Source of the DNA: Rhodobacteraceae bacterium 63075
GTDB taxonomy: Bacteria; Pseudomonadota; Alphaproteobacteria; Rhodobacterales; Rhodobacteraceae
Reading direction: 5' to 3'
DNA: 64,000 bases
Assembly (NCBI GenBank): GCA_003417655.1
Contig: QVMW01000010.1
Span: 62,001 to 126,000, forward strand
The position numbers and the translations under genes are program-made. Positions 45,525 through 55,081 of this stretch are shown here, one piece after another; the first letter of the stretch is position 1; the number at the start of each line of letters is the position of its first letter. The notes beneath the pieces were generated by a model. That model worked only from the letters and a program-made list of their open reading frames with translations. It had not been told where the DNA came from and ran no database searches.

Positions 45525-46460
45525 ATGAAAATCGCTTTCCAGATGGACCCGATCGGGCCGATCGACATTGATGCCGACAGCAGCTTCAGGATTGCCGAGG
45601 AGGCGCAGACGCGTGGGCACGAGCTGTTCTACTACACGCCCGAGCGGCTGAGCTATCGCGAAGGGCGTATCATGGCGCGGGGCTGGCCGCTGGAGCTGCG
45701 CCGCGAGGTGGGCAATCACTTCACGCTGGGCGACGAGACCGATGTGGACCTGTCGGATTTCGACGTGGTCTGGCTGCGCCAGGACCCGCCTTTCGACATG
45801 TTCTACATCACCACCACGCATCTGCTGGAGCGCATTCACCCGCACACGCTGGTTGTGAATGATCCTTTCTGGGTGCGCAACTACCCCGAAAAACTGCTGG
45901 TTCTGGACTTTCCCGACCTCACCCCGCCGACGATGATCGCGCGGGAGCTGGACGATCTCAAGGCCTTCAAGGAGGCCCATGGCGACATGATCCTCAAGCC
46001 GCTTTACGGCAATGGCGGCGCGGGGGTGTTCCGGCTTGACGCGCATGACCGCAACCTGACCTCGCTGCACGAGCTTTTCACGGGCTTCAGCCGCGAGCCG
46101 CTCATCGCGCAGAAGTTTCTGCCCGATGTCAGCAAGGGCGACAAGCGGGTGATCCTCGTGGACGGCGAGCCCGTCGGCGCGATCAACCGCGTGCCCGCCA
46201 AGGGCGAGACGCGCTCCAACATGCATGTGGGCGGGCGCCCCGAAAAGGTTGCCCTGTCGGAACGCGACCGTGAAATCTGTGCGCGGATCGGGCCTCTTCT
46301 GCGCGAGAAAGGGCAGATCTTCGTCGGGATCGACGTGATTGGCGAGTATCTGACCGAGATCAACGTGACATCGCCCACGGGCATCCAGGAACTCGAACGC
46401 TTTGACGGCGTGAACATCACTCAGAAAATCTGGGAAGCGATCGAGGCGCGCCGGGCGTGA
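45525..46460 (+). CDS. gshB: glutathione synthetase
   Basis: 311 residues, ATP-grasp fold. It starts [20 protein letters not shown]. The ATP-binding segments are [18 protein letters not shown] and [20 protein letters not shown], and the C-terminal [21 protein letters not shown] holds the metal ligands. It joins glycine to gamma-glutamylcysteine. The stop overlaps the GTG of the next gene by four bases. Confidence 0.97.
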   Translation: MKIAFQMDPIGPIDIDADSSFRIAEEAQTRGHELFYYTPERLSYREGRIMARGWPLELRREVGNHFTLGDETDVDLSDFDVVWLRQDPPFDMFYITTTHLLERIHPHTLVVNDPFWVRNYPEKLLVLDFPDLTPPTMIARELDDLKAFKEAHGDMILKPLYGNGGAGVFRLDAHDRNLTSLHELFTGFSREPLIAQKFLPDVSKGDKRVILVDGEPVGAINRVPAKGETRSNMHVGGRPEKVALSERDREICARIGPLLREKGQIFVGIDVIGEYLTEINVTSPTGIQELERFDGVNITQKIWEAIEARRA

Positions 46461-47368
46461 ACCGGCCGAGCCTGAGAACGCGGGCCATGAACCTCTGGCT
46501 CAGGCGGGTGGAGAAGCCGCAGCTCGCCCGCGAGCAGGACCCGCTGAAGCTGCGGCGCAGGTTCGAGCAGCAAGCCCGGTGGTTCTTCCGCGGCCCACGC
46601 GAGGCGCATTATGCGCCGGGGGAGCGTGGAGGCGTGGTGACGCTGGACGTGAGCGCCGTGGACGGCGATGGCGACACCGTGCTGCTCTACTTGCACGGCG
46701 GGGCCTACGTGATGGGCTCGCCGCAGACCCACAAGACGATGGTTGCCAGGCTTTGCGCCCTGGCGAAATGCCGGGCCGTTCTGCCCGATTATCGCAAGGC
46801 GCCGGAGCATCCCTTTCCCGCTGCCGTGGAGGATGCCGTCGCTGTCTATCGCGCGCTTCTGGACGACGTTCTTGACGCCTCGCAGATCCTCATCGGAGGC
46901 GACAGTGCAGGCGGCGGGCTCGCGCTGGCCCTTCTGGGCGAGATTTGCCGCCTCGGGCTCGATCAGCCCGCGGGGCTTTTCGCGCTTTCGCCGCTGACCG
47001 ACATGACCTTCACAAGCCGGAGCATCGCGGAGAATGCCGAGGCCGACGCGCTTCTTCCCGTCAGCCGGACCGAGGACATGAAACGCTACTACCTGGGCGA
47101 TGCAGACCCGCGCGATCCGCGCTGTTCACCGCTTTTTGCCGATTTCACCGGGGCTTGCCCCGTCTGGCTCACCGTGGGCGACACGGAGATCTTGCGCGAC
47201 GACAGTGTCAGGTTGGCCGAGCGGCTCGACGCGCAGGGCGTGGATGTGCGCCTCACTGTTGAGCATGATCTGCCGCATGTCTGGCCGATGTTTCACAACA
47301 CCTTGCCCGAGGCGCGGCGCAGCCTGGAAGAGATCGCGGGTTGGATCACGTCTCGCTCAACCCGCTGA
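46457..47368 (+). CDS. alpha/beta hydrolase, hormone-sensitive lipase family
   Basis: 303 residues from GTG 46457. The oxyanion motif [11 protein letters not shown] and the nucleophile [14 protein letters not shown] mark the HSL/esterase group. The acid lies in [12 protein letters not shown] and the histidine in [10 protein letters not shown]. No signal peptide is seen. It probably cleaves short acyl esters. Its start is coupled to gshB. Its 3' end overlaps the end of comM by 23 bases on the opposite strand. Confidence 0.87.
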   Translation: MNRPSLRTRAMNLWLRRVEKPQLAREQDPLKLRRRFEQQARWFFRGPREAHYAPGERGGVVTLDVSAVDGDGDTVLLYLHGGAYVMGSPQTHKTMVARLCALAKCRAVLPDYRKAPEHPFPAAVEDAVAVYRALLDDVLDASQILIGGDSAGGGLALALLGEICRLGLDQPAGLFALSPLTDMTFTSRSIAENAEADALLPVSRTEDMKRYYLGDADPRDPRCSPLFADFTGACPVWLTVGDTEILRDDSVRLAERLDAQGVDVRLTVEHDLPHVWPMFHNTLPEARRSLEEIAGWITSRSTR

Positions 47369-48860
47369 CGCGGAAACTCACCGCTTCGGCGATATGGGGC
47401 CGGCGCACGGCGGGCTCGTCGGCCAGATCGGCGATCGTGCGCGCGACGCGCAGGACACGGTGATACCCGCGCGCCGTGAGCCCGAAGCGGTCCGCGACCC
47501 GGCTGAGCAGCGCCTTGCCCTCGCTGTCGGGCGCGGCGATCTCTTCGAGCAGGCCGCCTTCGGCATCGGCGTTGAGGTGGGTTTCCGCGCGCCCCTGGAA
47601 GCGCTCCTGTTGTGCGGCCCGGGCGCGCGAGACATTCGCGGCGACCTCCCCTGAGCTTGGCCCGGAGGCGGGGAGGTCGAGATCATCCAGCGAGACAGGC
47701 GGCACATCGAGGCGCAGGTCGAAACGGTCCATCAGCGGGCCGGAAATGCGCCCCAGGTAATCCTCGCCGCAGCCGGGGACGCGCGGGCAGGCGCGGGCCG
47801 GATCGAAGAGATAGCCGCATTTGCAGGGGTTGGCCGCCGCGATCAGCAGGAAGCGGCAGGGATAGCGCACATGGGCATTCGCGCGGCTGACGACGACTTC
47901 GCCGGTTTCGACGGGCTGGCGCAGGGTTTCCAGCACGGCGCGGGGAAACTCGGGAAATTCGTCCATGAACAAAACGCCATTATGCGCGAGGCTGATCTCA
48001 CCCGGCTTGGCGCTGCGGCCGCCGCCGACGATGGCGGCCATGGAGGCAGTGTGATGCGGCTCGCGGAAGGGGCGCGTGCGGGAGATACCGCCTTCTTCGA
48101 TGAGGCCGGAGAGCGAGTGGATCATGGAGGTTTCCAGCGCCTCCGAAGCGGTGAGCGGCGGCAGGATCGTGGGCATGCGCGCGGCGAGCATGGATTTGCC
48201 CGCGCCGGGCGTGCCGATCATGATCATGTGATGGCGGCCCGCGGCGGCGATCTCCAGCGCGCGCTTGGCTCGCTCCTGGCCTTTCACATCGCGCAGGTCC
48301 CTCAGGCCGTCTTCGCTCTGCACCTCGCCGGGTTGCGCCGGCGGGAGCGGCATCTGGCCGGTGAGATGCTGGATTGCATGCAAGAGGTTGGAAGGGGCGA
48401 TCACCTGCGCGGCATCGACCCAGGCCGCCTCCGCGCCGGAGGCTTCGGGGCACATCAGGCTGCGCTCGGCCTCAGCCGCCGCAAGCGCGGCGGGCAGCGC
48501 CCCGATGACCGGCACGAGGGCGCCATCGAGCGAGAGCTCGCCGAGTGCTGTGATGGTTTCGACCGCATCGGAGGGCAGGATTTCGAGCGCCGAGAGCAGG
48601 GCGAGGGCGATCGGCAGGTCGAAATGACTGCCTTCCTTGGGCAAGTCGGCGGGCGAGAGGTTGATCGTCAGGCGCTTGGAGGGCAGGGCGATGGACAGGG
48701 CCGACAATGCGGCGCGCACGCGGTCGCGCGCCTCGGAGACGGCCTTGTCGGGCAGTCCGACGATGGAGAAGGCGGGCAGGCCCGGTGTGACCGCGCATTG
48801 CACTTCGACAGGGCGCGCCTCGACCCCTTCGAATGCCACTGTATAGGTGCGCGCGACCAT
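47346..48860 (-). CDS. comM: ComM / YifB family Mg-chelatase-like ATPase
   Basis: 504 residues. The N-terminal Lon-like domain shows VVARTYTVAFEGVEARPVEVQ and GLPDKAVSEARDRVRAAL. The AAA domain has Walker A GTPGAGKSMLA and NGVLFMDEFPEF. The C-terminal part has four cysteines, CKCGYLF and CPRVPGCGEDY. In naturally competent bacteria ComM is a helicase that aids branch migration of taken-up DNA. The 114-bp element starts 26 bases upstream of its start. Confidence 0.94.
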   Translation of the reverse strand: MVARTYTVAFEGVEARPVEVQCAVTPGLPAFSIVGLPDKAVSEARDRVRAALSALSIALPSKRLTINLSPADLPKEGSHFDLPIALALLSALEILPSDAVETITALGELSLDGALVPVIGALPAALAAAEAERSLMCPEASGAEAAWVDAAQVIAPSNLLHAIQHLTGQMPLPPAQPGEVQSEDGLRDLRDVKGQERAKRALEIAAAGRHHMIMIGTPGAGKSMLAARMPTILPPLTASEALETSMIHSLSGLIEEGGISRTRPFREPHHTASMAAIVGGGRSAKPGEISLAHNGVLFMDEFPEFPRAVLETLRQPVETGEVVVSRANAHVRYPCRFLLIAAANPCKCGYLFDPARACPRVPGCGEDYLGRISGPLMDRFDLRLDVPPVSLDDLDLPASGPSSGEVAANVSRARAAQQERFQGRAETHLNADAEGGLLEEIAAPDSEGKALLSRVADRFGLTARGYHRVLRVARTIADLADEPAVRRPHIAEAVSFRVSGLSET

Positions 48861-48885
48861 CTCGCCCTCGTTCTCACTTCGGAAT

Positions 48886-48999
48886 AAAGCGTTCCGCCTT
48901 TAACCTGAGATATCAGATAAAGGCGGAGCGCGTGCTCCGTTCAAATCTTGCACTTCGCCCCGCCAAAAGCAGCGTTGCAGGTTTTTGGCGGGACGCTTT
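48886..48999 (+). repeat. 114-bp structured element, copy 1
   Basis: The element begins AAAGCGTTCCGCC and ends GGCGGGACGCTTT, giving terminal inverted repeats of 12 of 13 matches. Inside are three hairpins: CGCCTTTA / TAAAGGCG at the left with inner CTGA / TCAG, GGAGC / GCTCC in the middle, and CCCGCCAAAA / TTTTTGGCGG at the right. The reverse complement of 54968-55081 matches it at 101 of 114 positions. It lies in the comM promoter region. No target-site duplication is clear. The gap 48861-49136 also has small hairpins at 49056-49091. Confidence 0.85.
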
Positions 49000-49136
49000 G
49001 GTTAACGGTTAGGCCGGCGTGGTTTAGAATTGGTTAACGCCTGCGCCGGGGAGATTGTGCTTTCAGCACACTTGCCCTAGGCAGACGGGCAACTGCCAGC
49101 ATCCCGCCAGCCATCACTGCAAACATGGAGAAAAAG

Positions 49137-49925
49137 ATGCTTCGTATCGCTATGGCCGCCATGGTCCTGATTCTTTCGGGCCCCGGTGCGCGGGCCGATA
49201 GCCTGCCCGAGGCCGATGTCTACTTTATCGGCGAGCGGCACGACAATCCGCACCACCACGAGACCCAGGCCCGCCTGATCGCGCAGATCGCGCCCTCGGC
49301 GGTCGTCTTCGAGATGATCCCTGACGGCGAGGTGCATGTGCTGGATACGCCGGGCGCGGGCGAGGACTTGGCGCAGAGGCTCGACTGGTGGGGCCGCGCC
49401 GCCGAGGACGTGACGTTCTGGCAGCCGGTTTTCGAGGCGGCGCAGGGGCTCGCGCTTCATGGTGCGCTGATCGACAGGCCCGCAGCGCGGGCGGCGATGG
49501 AAGCTGGCGTTGCGGTGTCCTTCGGGGAGCAGGCGGAGAAATGGGGCCTCTCGGAGCCTCTGGAGGAGGCCGAGCAGGCCGCGCGCGAGGCGGCGCAGCA
49601 GGAGGCGCATTGCAACGCGATGCCGGCCGAGATGCTGCCGGTGCTCGTCTCCTTGCAGCGGATGCGGGACGCGGCGCTGGCGCGGGCGATCCTGCGCGCC
49701 TACGAGCAGGAGGGCGGGCCGGTGGCCGTGATCACCGGCAATGGCCATGCCCGCAAGGATTGGGGCGCGCCTGCTGTCCTGAGGCGCGGTGCACCGGAGC
49801 TTTCCGTTATCTCGATTGGGCTGGGCGAGGCGGGCGCGGTGCCCAAGGGGGTGTTCGACCGGGTGCTGACGGATGCGCCCAGCCCCGAGCGGGGCGACCC
49901 CTGCGATGCTTTCGGGAAAGACTGA
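49137..49925 (+). CDS. ChaN-family haem-binding uptake protein
   Basis: 262 residues from ATG 49137, which has GGAG six bases upstream (ATG 49125 lacks a site). A signal peptide ends near PGARA. The family motif VYFIGERHDNPHHHETQARL near residue 25 is rich in histidine, and AVITGNGHARKDWGAP lies in the C-terminal part. ChaN proteins bind haem pairs and may take part in iron uptake. No lipobox Cys follows the signal, so the protein should be soluble in the periplasm. Confidence 0.82.
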   Translation: MLRIAMAAMVLILSGPGARADSLPEADVYFIGERHDNPHHHETQARLIAQIAPSAVVFEMIPDGEVHVLDTPGAGEDLAQRLDWWGRAAEDVTFWQPVFEAAQGLALHGALIDRPAARAAMEAGVAVSFGEQAEKWGLSEPLEEAEQAAREAAQQEAHCNAMPAEMLPVLVSLQRMRDAALARAILRAYEQEGGPVAVITGNGHARKDWGAPAVLRRGAPELSVISIGLGEAGAVPKGVFDRVLTDAPSPERGDPCDAFGKD

Positions 49926-49991
49926 GCGCCATTGAGTTTGGCGGTGCGACCGACTAACTCTTGAGGACACTTTGATTGTTCGGAGGCCGCG

Positions 49992-51185
49992 ATGCTGGCT
50001 GGCAAGAGGATACTTTTGATCATCGGTGGCGGGATCGCCGCCTACAAGAGCCTCGAGCTGATCCGCCGCCTCAAGGAGCGCGGCGCTGCGGTGACGCCTG
50101 TCCTGACCCGCGCGGCGCAGGAATTCGTCACGCCGCTCTCGGTTTCGGCGCTGGCCGGCGAGAAGGCCTATACCGACCTCTTCGATCTCACGGACGAGGC
50201 CGAGATGGGCCATATCAACCTCAGTCGCGTGGCCGACCTGATCGTCGTCGCGCCCGCGACGGCGGACCTGATGGCCAAGATGGCGGGCGGCCATGCGGAT
50301 GATCTGGCCAGCACGCTCTTGATGGCGACGGATACGCCCGTGATGATCGCCCCGGCGATGAACGTGCGGATGTGGGAGCACGCGGCGACGCGGCGCAACC
50401 TTGCAACGCTGAAAGGCGATGGCATCCGCGTGGTCGGCCCCGACAAGGGCGACATGGCCTGCGGCGAGTTCGGCCCGGGGCGCATGGCCGAGCCGGGCGA
50501 GATCGTCGAGGCGGTTCAGGCTGCGCTCACGGATGGGCCGCTCAAAGGCAAGCGCATCCTCGTGACATCGGGGCCGACGCATGAGCCGATCGACCCGGTG
50601 CGCTATATCGCCAACCGCTCCTCGGGCGCGCAAGGCACCGCCATCGCCGCGGCGCTTGCATCCCTTGGCGCGGAGGTTGTCTTCATCACCGGGCCAGCGG
50701 ATACGCCGCCGCCCGAGGGCGTCGACGTCATTGCCGTGCAAAGCGCGGCGCAGATGCTGGAGGCGGTCGAGAGTGCCTTGCCCGTGAATGCGGGTGTCTT
50801 TGCCGCCGCCGTGGCCGACTGGCGCGTGAAGCGCGAAAGCGGCTCGAAGATCAAGAAGCAGGACGGAGAGCTGCCGGTCCTGGAGTTCGCGGAGAACCCC
50901 GACATCCTGGCGCAGGTGAGCGCGATGAAAGCGGGGCGGCCCCGGCTTGTCGTCGGCTTTGCCGCCGAGACCGACGATGTGATCGCCAATGCGACCGCCA
51001 AGCGCAAGCGCAAGGGCTGCGACTGGATCCTGGCCAATGATGTGAGCCCCGAGACGGGGATCATGGGGGGCGAGGAGAATGCCGTGCATCTCATCTCGGA
51101 GAGCGGCGTGGAAGACTGGCCGCGCATGGGCAAATCCGAGGTTGCGCGCAAGCTGGCGGAGCGGATCGCCCAGGCGCTGGCCTAG
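49992..51185 (+). CDS. coaBC: bifunctional phosphopantothenoylcysteine decarboxylase / synthase
   Basis: 397 residues. The CoaC half has [18 protein letters not shown], the catalytic His in [20 protein letters not shown], and [10 protein letters not shown]. The active-site Cys is in [12 protein letters not shown]. The CoaB half starts near 185 with [19 protein letters not shown] and NRSSGAQG. Together they make phosphopantetheine for CoA. dut follows after a 35-bp gap that carries a recurrent sequence motif. Confidence 0.96.
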   Translation: MLAGKRILLIIGGGIAAYKSLELIRRLKERGAAVTPVLTRAAQEFVTPLSVSALAGEKAYTDLFDLTDEAEMGHINLSRVADLIVVAPATADLMAKMAGGHADDLASTLLMATDTPVMIAPAMNVRMWEHAATRRNLATLKGDGIRVVGPDKGDMACGEFGPGRMAEPGEIVEAVQAALTDGPLKGKRILVTSGPTHEPIDPVRYIANRSSGAQGTAIAAALASLGAEVVFITGPADTPPPEGVDVIAVQSAAQMLEAVESALPVNAGVFAAAVADWRVKRESGSKIKKQDGELPVLEFAENPDILAQVSAMKAGRPRLVVGFAAETDDVIANATAKRKRKGCDWILANDVSPETGIMGGEENAVHLISESGVEDWPRMGKSEVARKLAERIAQALA

Positions 51186-51213
51186 GATTTGGGTATTTTT
51201 GCCAAGAAGAAGG
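51185..51213. repeat. isolated copy of the GGnTATTTnnGGCAAGAA motif
   Basis: GGGTATTTTTGCCAAGAAGA (from 51191), followed by AGG, resembles the third part of the elements at 2608, 37240 and 54893. Here it stands without the two hairpins, between two genes of the same direction. Its purine-rich end might serve as part of the dut ribosome site. Confidence 0.6.
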
Positions 51214-51220
51214 GTGGGAC

Positions 51221-51676
51221 GTGGTCATTGTGAAAGTCATCCGGCAGGAAGACGCGGACTCTGCGCTGGGCCTGCCATCCTACGAGAGCGCGGGAGCTGC
51301 CGGGGCGGATATCCGCGCGAACCTGCCTGATCGCGGAGAGATCGTGATCGCGCCGGGCGGGCGGGCGCTCGTGCCGACGGGGCTGCGGCTGGAAATTCCG
51401 CAAGGCTACGAAGTGCAGCTCAGGCCGCGCTCGGGGCTCGCGCTCAAGCACGGGATCACCCTGCCAAACAGCCCCGGCACGATAGATGCGGATTATCGCG
51501 GGCCGCTGGGCGTGATCGTGATGAATGCAGGCGATGCGCCCTTTACCGTCAGCCATGGTGCGCGGATCGCGCAGATGGTTGTCGCGCCGGTGGTGCAGGC
51601 CAGTTTCGAGCTGGCGGACGATTTGAGCGAGACCGCGCGCGGGACAGGCGGCTTCGGCTCGACGGGGCAGGGCTGA
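51221..51676 (+). CDS. dut: dUTP diphosphatase
   Basis: 151 residues from GTG 51221. All five dUTPase motifs are present: [46 protein letters not shown] and the C-terminal arm [12 protein letters not shown]. It hydrolyses dUTP to dUMP and keeps uracil out of DNA. The order coaBC-dut is widely conserved. moeB follows after one base. Confidence 0.97.
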   Translation: MVIVKVIRQEDADSALGLPSYESAGAAGADIRANLPDRGEIVIAPGGRALVPTGLRLEIPQGYEVQLRPRSGLALKHGITLPNSPGTIDADYRGPLGVIVMNAGDAPFTVSHGARIAQMVVAPVVQASFELADDLSETARGTGGFGSTGQG

Positions 51677-51677
51677 G

Positions 51678-52721
51678 ATGCTGCTGGTTCTCGGGCTATC
51701 GCTGATAATCTGGGCGCTCGGGCGGCGGTTCGGCTGGCCGCCGCGCGCTCAGTGGGGAGCGATCGGCGCGGTGTTCCTTGTCGGGCTCGGGCTCGAGCTG
51801 CTGCGGCCCGGCGGTGAGCCTGCGCCGCTGGCGATCCTTGGCGGCGTGGCCCTGCTCGTCGCCGTTTATGTGCTGGGCCTCGGGCGCTTGCGGGCGATGG
51901 CGCAGGAAGGAGACACCGCGCCGGAGGTTTCAGGCCAGGCCAGCGGTACATTCGGCGAGACCGAGCTGGAGCGCTATGCGCGGCATATCGTGCTGCGCGA
52001 GCTCGGCGGGCCCGGGCAGAAAAAACTCAAGCAGGCCAAGGTGCTCATCATCGGCGCGGGCGGGCTCGGCTCGCCGGTCATGCTCTACCTCGCGGCGGCG
52101 GGTGTCGGGCAGATCGGGGTGATCGATGACGACGTGGTCGACAACAGCAACATGCAGCGGCAGGTGATCCATCGCGACGAGATGATCGGCGAACCCAAGG
52201 TCCATTCGGCCGAGGCGGCGATGCTGGCGGTGAACCCCTATGTCGTCGTGAAGCCCTACAAGCGCAGGCTGGAGAGCGACATCGCGGAGGCGCTTTTCGC
52301 GGAATATGACGTCATCATCGACGGGACCGACAATTTCGACACGCGCTACCTGAGCAACCGCATGGCAGCCCGCCTTGGCAAGCCGCTCGTCTCCGGCGCG
52401 CTGGCGCAGTGGGAGGGGCAGCTTTCGGTCTTTGACCCTGCGCGCGGCGGACCGTGCTATGAATGCGTCTTTCCCGAAGCGCCCGCGCCGGGGCTTGCGC
52501 CGTCCTGCGCGGAGGCGGGCGTTGTCGGCCCGCTGCCCGGCGTGATCGGCTCCATGATGGCGCTGGAGGCGGTGAAGCTCATCACAGGGGCGGGGCAGGT
52601 CACGCGCGGCGAGATGCTGATTTATGATGGGCTTTACGGCGAAAGCCGCAAGATCGGGCTGCAACGGCGGGGCGATTGCTCGGTTTGCGGCGACTCTGGT
52701 GAGGAAGGAAAGAAAGCATGA
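51678..52721 (+). CDS. moeB: MoeB/ThiF-type adenylyltransferase with N-terminal membrane segments
   Basis: 347 residues. The first 75 or so are hydrophobic: LLVLGLSLIIWALGRRFG, then IGAVFLVGLGLELLR and LAILGGVALLVAVYVLGL. The soluble E1-like domain follows, with YARHIVLRELGGPGQKKL, the ATP site LIIGAGGLGSPVMLYLAAAG and DGTDNFDTRYL. Zinc cysteines are CYEC and CSVC. The domain adenylates the C terminus of a ubiquitin-like sulfur carrier (MoaD or ThiS). The membrane part is unusual and would tether the enzyme to the inner membrane. Confidence 0.88.
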   Translation: MLLVLGLSLIIWALGRRFGWPPRAQWGAIGAVFLVGLGLELLRPGGEPAPLAILGGVALLVAVYVLGLGRLRAMAQEGDTAPEVSGQASGTFGETELERYARHIVLRELGGPGQKKLKQAKVLIIGAGGLGSPVMLYLAAAGVGQIGVIDDDVVDNSNMQRQVIHRDEMIGEPKVHSAEAAMLAVNPYVVVKPYKRRLESDIAEALFAEYDVIIDGTDNFDTRYLSNRMAARLGKPLVSGALAQWEGQLSVFDPARGGPCYECVFPEAPAPGLAPSCAEAGVVGPLPGVIGSMMALEAVKLITGAGQVTRGEMLIYDGLYGESRKIGLQRRGDCSVCGDSGEEGKKA

Positions 52722-54733
52722 CCAACCCGCTACTCGAGACATGGGACACGCCTTTCGGCATCGCCCCGTTCGACAGGATTGATGACGGGGATTTCTCCCC
52801 GGCCCTTGAAACGGCGTTGGCAGAAAACGAGGCAGAGATCGCGGCCATCGCGAGCGATCCGCGCGCGGCGGATTTCGGGAACGTGATCGAAGCGCTGGAA
52901 GGCGCGGGCCGCGCGCTCGACAAGGTGCTTTCGGTGTTCTTTACGGTGGCCGGTGCGGACAGCAACCCGAAGCGAGAGGCGCTTCAGCGGGAGTTTTCGC
53001 CGAAACTCGCGGCGCATTTCTCGCGGATCACGTCCAACAAGGCGCTTTTCGAACGCGTCGAGGCCGTCTGGCAGGCGCGCGATGGACTGGGGCTGACGCC
53101 CGAGCAGCAGCGTGTCCTGATGCTCACGCGGCGCGGTTTCGTGCGCGCCGGCGCGGCGCTGGAGGGAGCAGAGGCCGAGCGCATGAGCGCGATCAAGGCG
53201 CGGCTGGCAGAGCTGGGCACCGCTTTCACGCAGAACGTGCTCGCCGACGAGCGGGACTGGTTCATGGAGCTGAGCGAGGCGGAGCTCGAAGGGCTGCCGC
53301 AATTCGTGATCGACACGGCGCGGGCGGCGGGCGCGGAGAAAGGGGCCGGTGGACCGGCCATCACCCTGTCGCGCTCGCTGATCGTGCCGTTCCTGCAATT
53401 CTCGCCGCGCCGCGATCTGCGGCGCAAGGCCTTTGAGGCATGGGGCTCGCGCGGCGCGAATGGCGGGGAGACGGATAACCGCGCGATCTGCGCGGAGATC
53501 CTCGCGCTGCGCGAAGAGCGCGCGGGGCTGCTCGGCTACGAGAGCTTCGCGGCTTACAAGCTGGAAACCGAGATGGCGGGCAGCCCTGCGGCGGTGCGCC
53601 GATTGCTGGAAGATGTCTGGGAGCCGGCGAAAGCGCAGGCGGATGCGGATGCTGAGGTGCTCGCGGCAATGATGTGCGAAGACGGCGTGAACGCCGCGCT
53701 GGAGCCCTGGGACTGGCGCTACTACGCGGCGCGGCGGCGCGAGGCGGAGCATGATCTGGATGAGGCGGAGGTGAAGCCCTACTTCCAGCTCGAGCGGATG
53801 ATCGAGGCGGCGTTCGACTGCGCGCGCAGGCTCTTCGGGCTGGAGTTCAGGCCGCTCGACCTGCCGCTTTACCACGCCGATTGCCGCGCCTGGGAAGTGA
53901 CGCGCGCGGGTGAGCACATGGCTGTTTTCATTGGCGATTATTTCGCGCGGGGCGGCAAGCGGTCAGGCGCGTGGTGTTCGGCGATGCGGGCGCAGGCAAA
54001 GGTCCCCGAGAAGCAGGCCCCGATCGTCATCAACGTGTGCAATTTTGCGGGGGGCGATCCGGCGCTGCTGAGCTATGACGATGCGCGCACGCTCTTTCAC
54101 GAGTTCGGCCATGCGCTGCACCAGATGCTTTCGGACGTGACCTATGAGAGCATTTCAGGCACATCGGTCGCGCGTGATTTCGTGGAGCTTCCGAGCCAGC
54201 TCTTCGAGCATTGGCTGGAAGTGCCAGACGTCCTGGAGCGCTTCGCCACCCATTACGAGACGGGCGCGCCGATGCCGAAAGCGCTGTTGGACAAGGTCCT
54301 CGGCGCGGCGACTTTCGACATGGGCTTTCAGACCGTGGAATACGTGGCCTCGGCGCTGGTCGATCTGGATTTCCATGACGGCGAGGCCCCGTCGGACCCG
54401 ATGGCGCGGCAGGCCGAGATTCTGGCCGAGATGGGCATGCCGCGGGCGATCACCATGCGGCACGCGACGCCGCATTTCGCCCATGTTTTCGCGGGGGACG
54501 GCTATTCGAGCGGGTATTATTCCTACATGTGGTCGGAGGTGATGGATGCCGATGCCTTCGCGGCCTTCGAGGAGAAGGGCGATCCCTTCGACGCCGGTCT
54601 GGCGCGGGCGCTGGAGGAGAATATTCTCAGCGCCGGCGGCGCGCGCGAGGCGGCGGAGCTTTACACCGCGTTTCGCGGGCGGATGCCCGGTGTCGAGGCC
54701 TTGCTCAAGGGGCGGGGGCTTGTGGCTGCCTGA
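52718..54733 (+). CDS. M3-family oligopeptidase / peptidyl-dipeptidase
   Basis: 671 residues. The zinc motif is HEFGH at 461-465 (TLFHEFGHALHQML), followed by ESISGTSVARDFVELPSQLFEHW with the third ligand. The C-terminal HVFAGDGYSSGYYSYMWSEV is the substrate-binding loop of Dcp-like enzymes. It is cytoplasmic and trims short peptides. Its ATG overlaps the moeB stop by four bases. Confidence 0.93.
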   Translation: MTNPLLETWDTPFGIAPFDRIDDGDFSPALETALAENEAEIAAIASDPRAADFGNVIEALEGAGRALDKVLSVFFTVAGADSNPKREALQREFSPKLAAHFSRITSNKALFERVEAVWQARDGLGLTPEQQRVLMLTRRGFVRAGAALEGAEAERMSAIKARLAELGTAFTQNVLADERDWFMELSEAELEGLPQFVIDTARAAGAEKGAGGPAITLSRSLIVPFLQFSPRRDLRRKAFEAWGSRGANGGETDNRAICAEILALREERAGLLGYESFAAYKLETEMAGSPAAVRRLLEDVWEPAKAQADADAEVLAAMMCEDGVNAALEPWDWRYYAARRREAEHDLDEAEVKPYFQLERMIEAAFDCARRLFGLEFRPLDLPLYHADCRAWEVTRAGEHMAVFIGDYFARGGKRSGAWCSAMRAQAKVPEKQAPIVINVCNFAGGDPALLSYDDARTLFHEFGHALHQMLSDVTYESISGTSVARDFVELPSQLFEHWLEVPDVLERFATHYETGAPMPKALLDKVLGAATFDMGFQTVEYVASALVDLDFHDGEAPSDPMARQAEILAEMGMPRAITMRHATPHFAHVFAGDGYSSGYYSYMWSEVMDADAFAAFEEKGDPFDAGLARALEENILSAGGAREAAELYTAFRGRMPGVEALLKGRGLVAA

Positions 54734-54735
54734 AT

Positions 54736-54918
54736 TCGGATTTGGCTGCGCCAAATCCGATCCGCCGGGGGAGCGCTGCTCCCGTCGCCATTGTCGCTCG
54801 GACCAATGGCGCTTCCAATGACGACCCCCCTTCAGCGTGTGGCGCAGCCACCGCGAAGCCGGCAGCGTATCGCGCAGCGATGCGCGAGAGGCCGGGATAT
54901 TTGCGGCAAGAAAAAGGG
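54736..54918. repeat. three-part intergenic element, copy 3
   Basis: Hairpin 1 has arms TCGGATTTGGC (54736-54746) and GCCAAATCCGA (54750-54760) with loop TGC. Hairpin 2 is CGGGGGAGC / GCTCCCG (54766-54784), with a small bulge. The third part GGGATATTTGCGGCAAGAAA begins at 54894 and is separated by about 110 bases, unlike the other copies. That spacer contains the inverted CCATTG / CAATGG and a C-tract at 54826. Confidence 0.72.
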
Positions 54919-54967
54919 CCAGGCAGCATCTTCATTTGTCAGGACGGCGCGCCAGATGAAGTCGCCT

Positions 54968-55081
54968 AAAGCGTCCCGCCAAGAACCTGCAACGCTGCTC
55001 TTGGCAGGGCGCGGTGCTACGCTCGAACGGAGCACGCGCTTCGCCTTTATCTGATGTCTCAGGTTAAAGGCGCAACGCTTT
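54968..55081 (-). repeat. 114-bp structured element, copy 2 (inverted)
   Basis: Read on the minus strand it matches 48886-48999 with 13 differences. Two of them, stem positions 82 and 99, change A-T to G-C together, and a third (position 76, C to T) keeps a G-U pair. Its minus-strand left end supplies bases of the TAA stop of the phosphomannomutase gene. Together with copy 3 of the three-part element it fills the 346-bp gap 54734-55079. Confidence 0.85.

Noticed and set aside
48886..55081. Composite transposon bounded by the inverted 114-bp copies
   Set aside because: The genes between (ChaN-like, coaBC, dut, moeB, M3 peptidase) are ordinary core genes in common order, no transposase is present, and no target duplication is seen.
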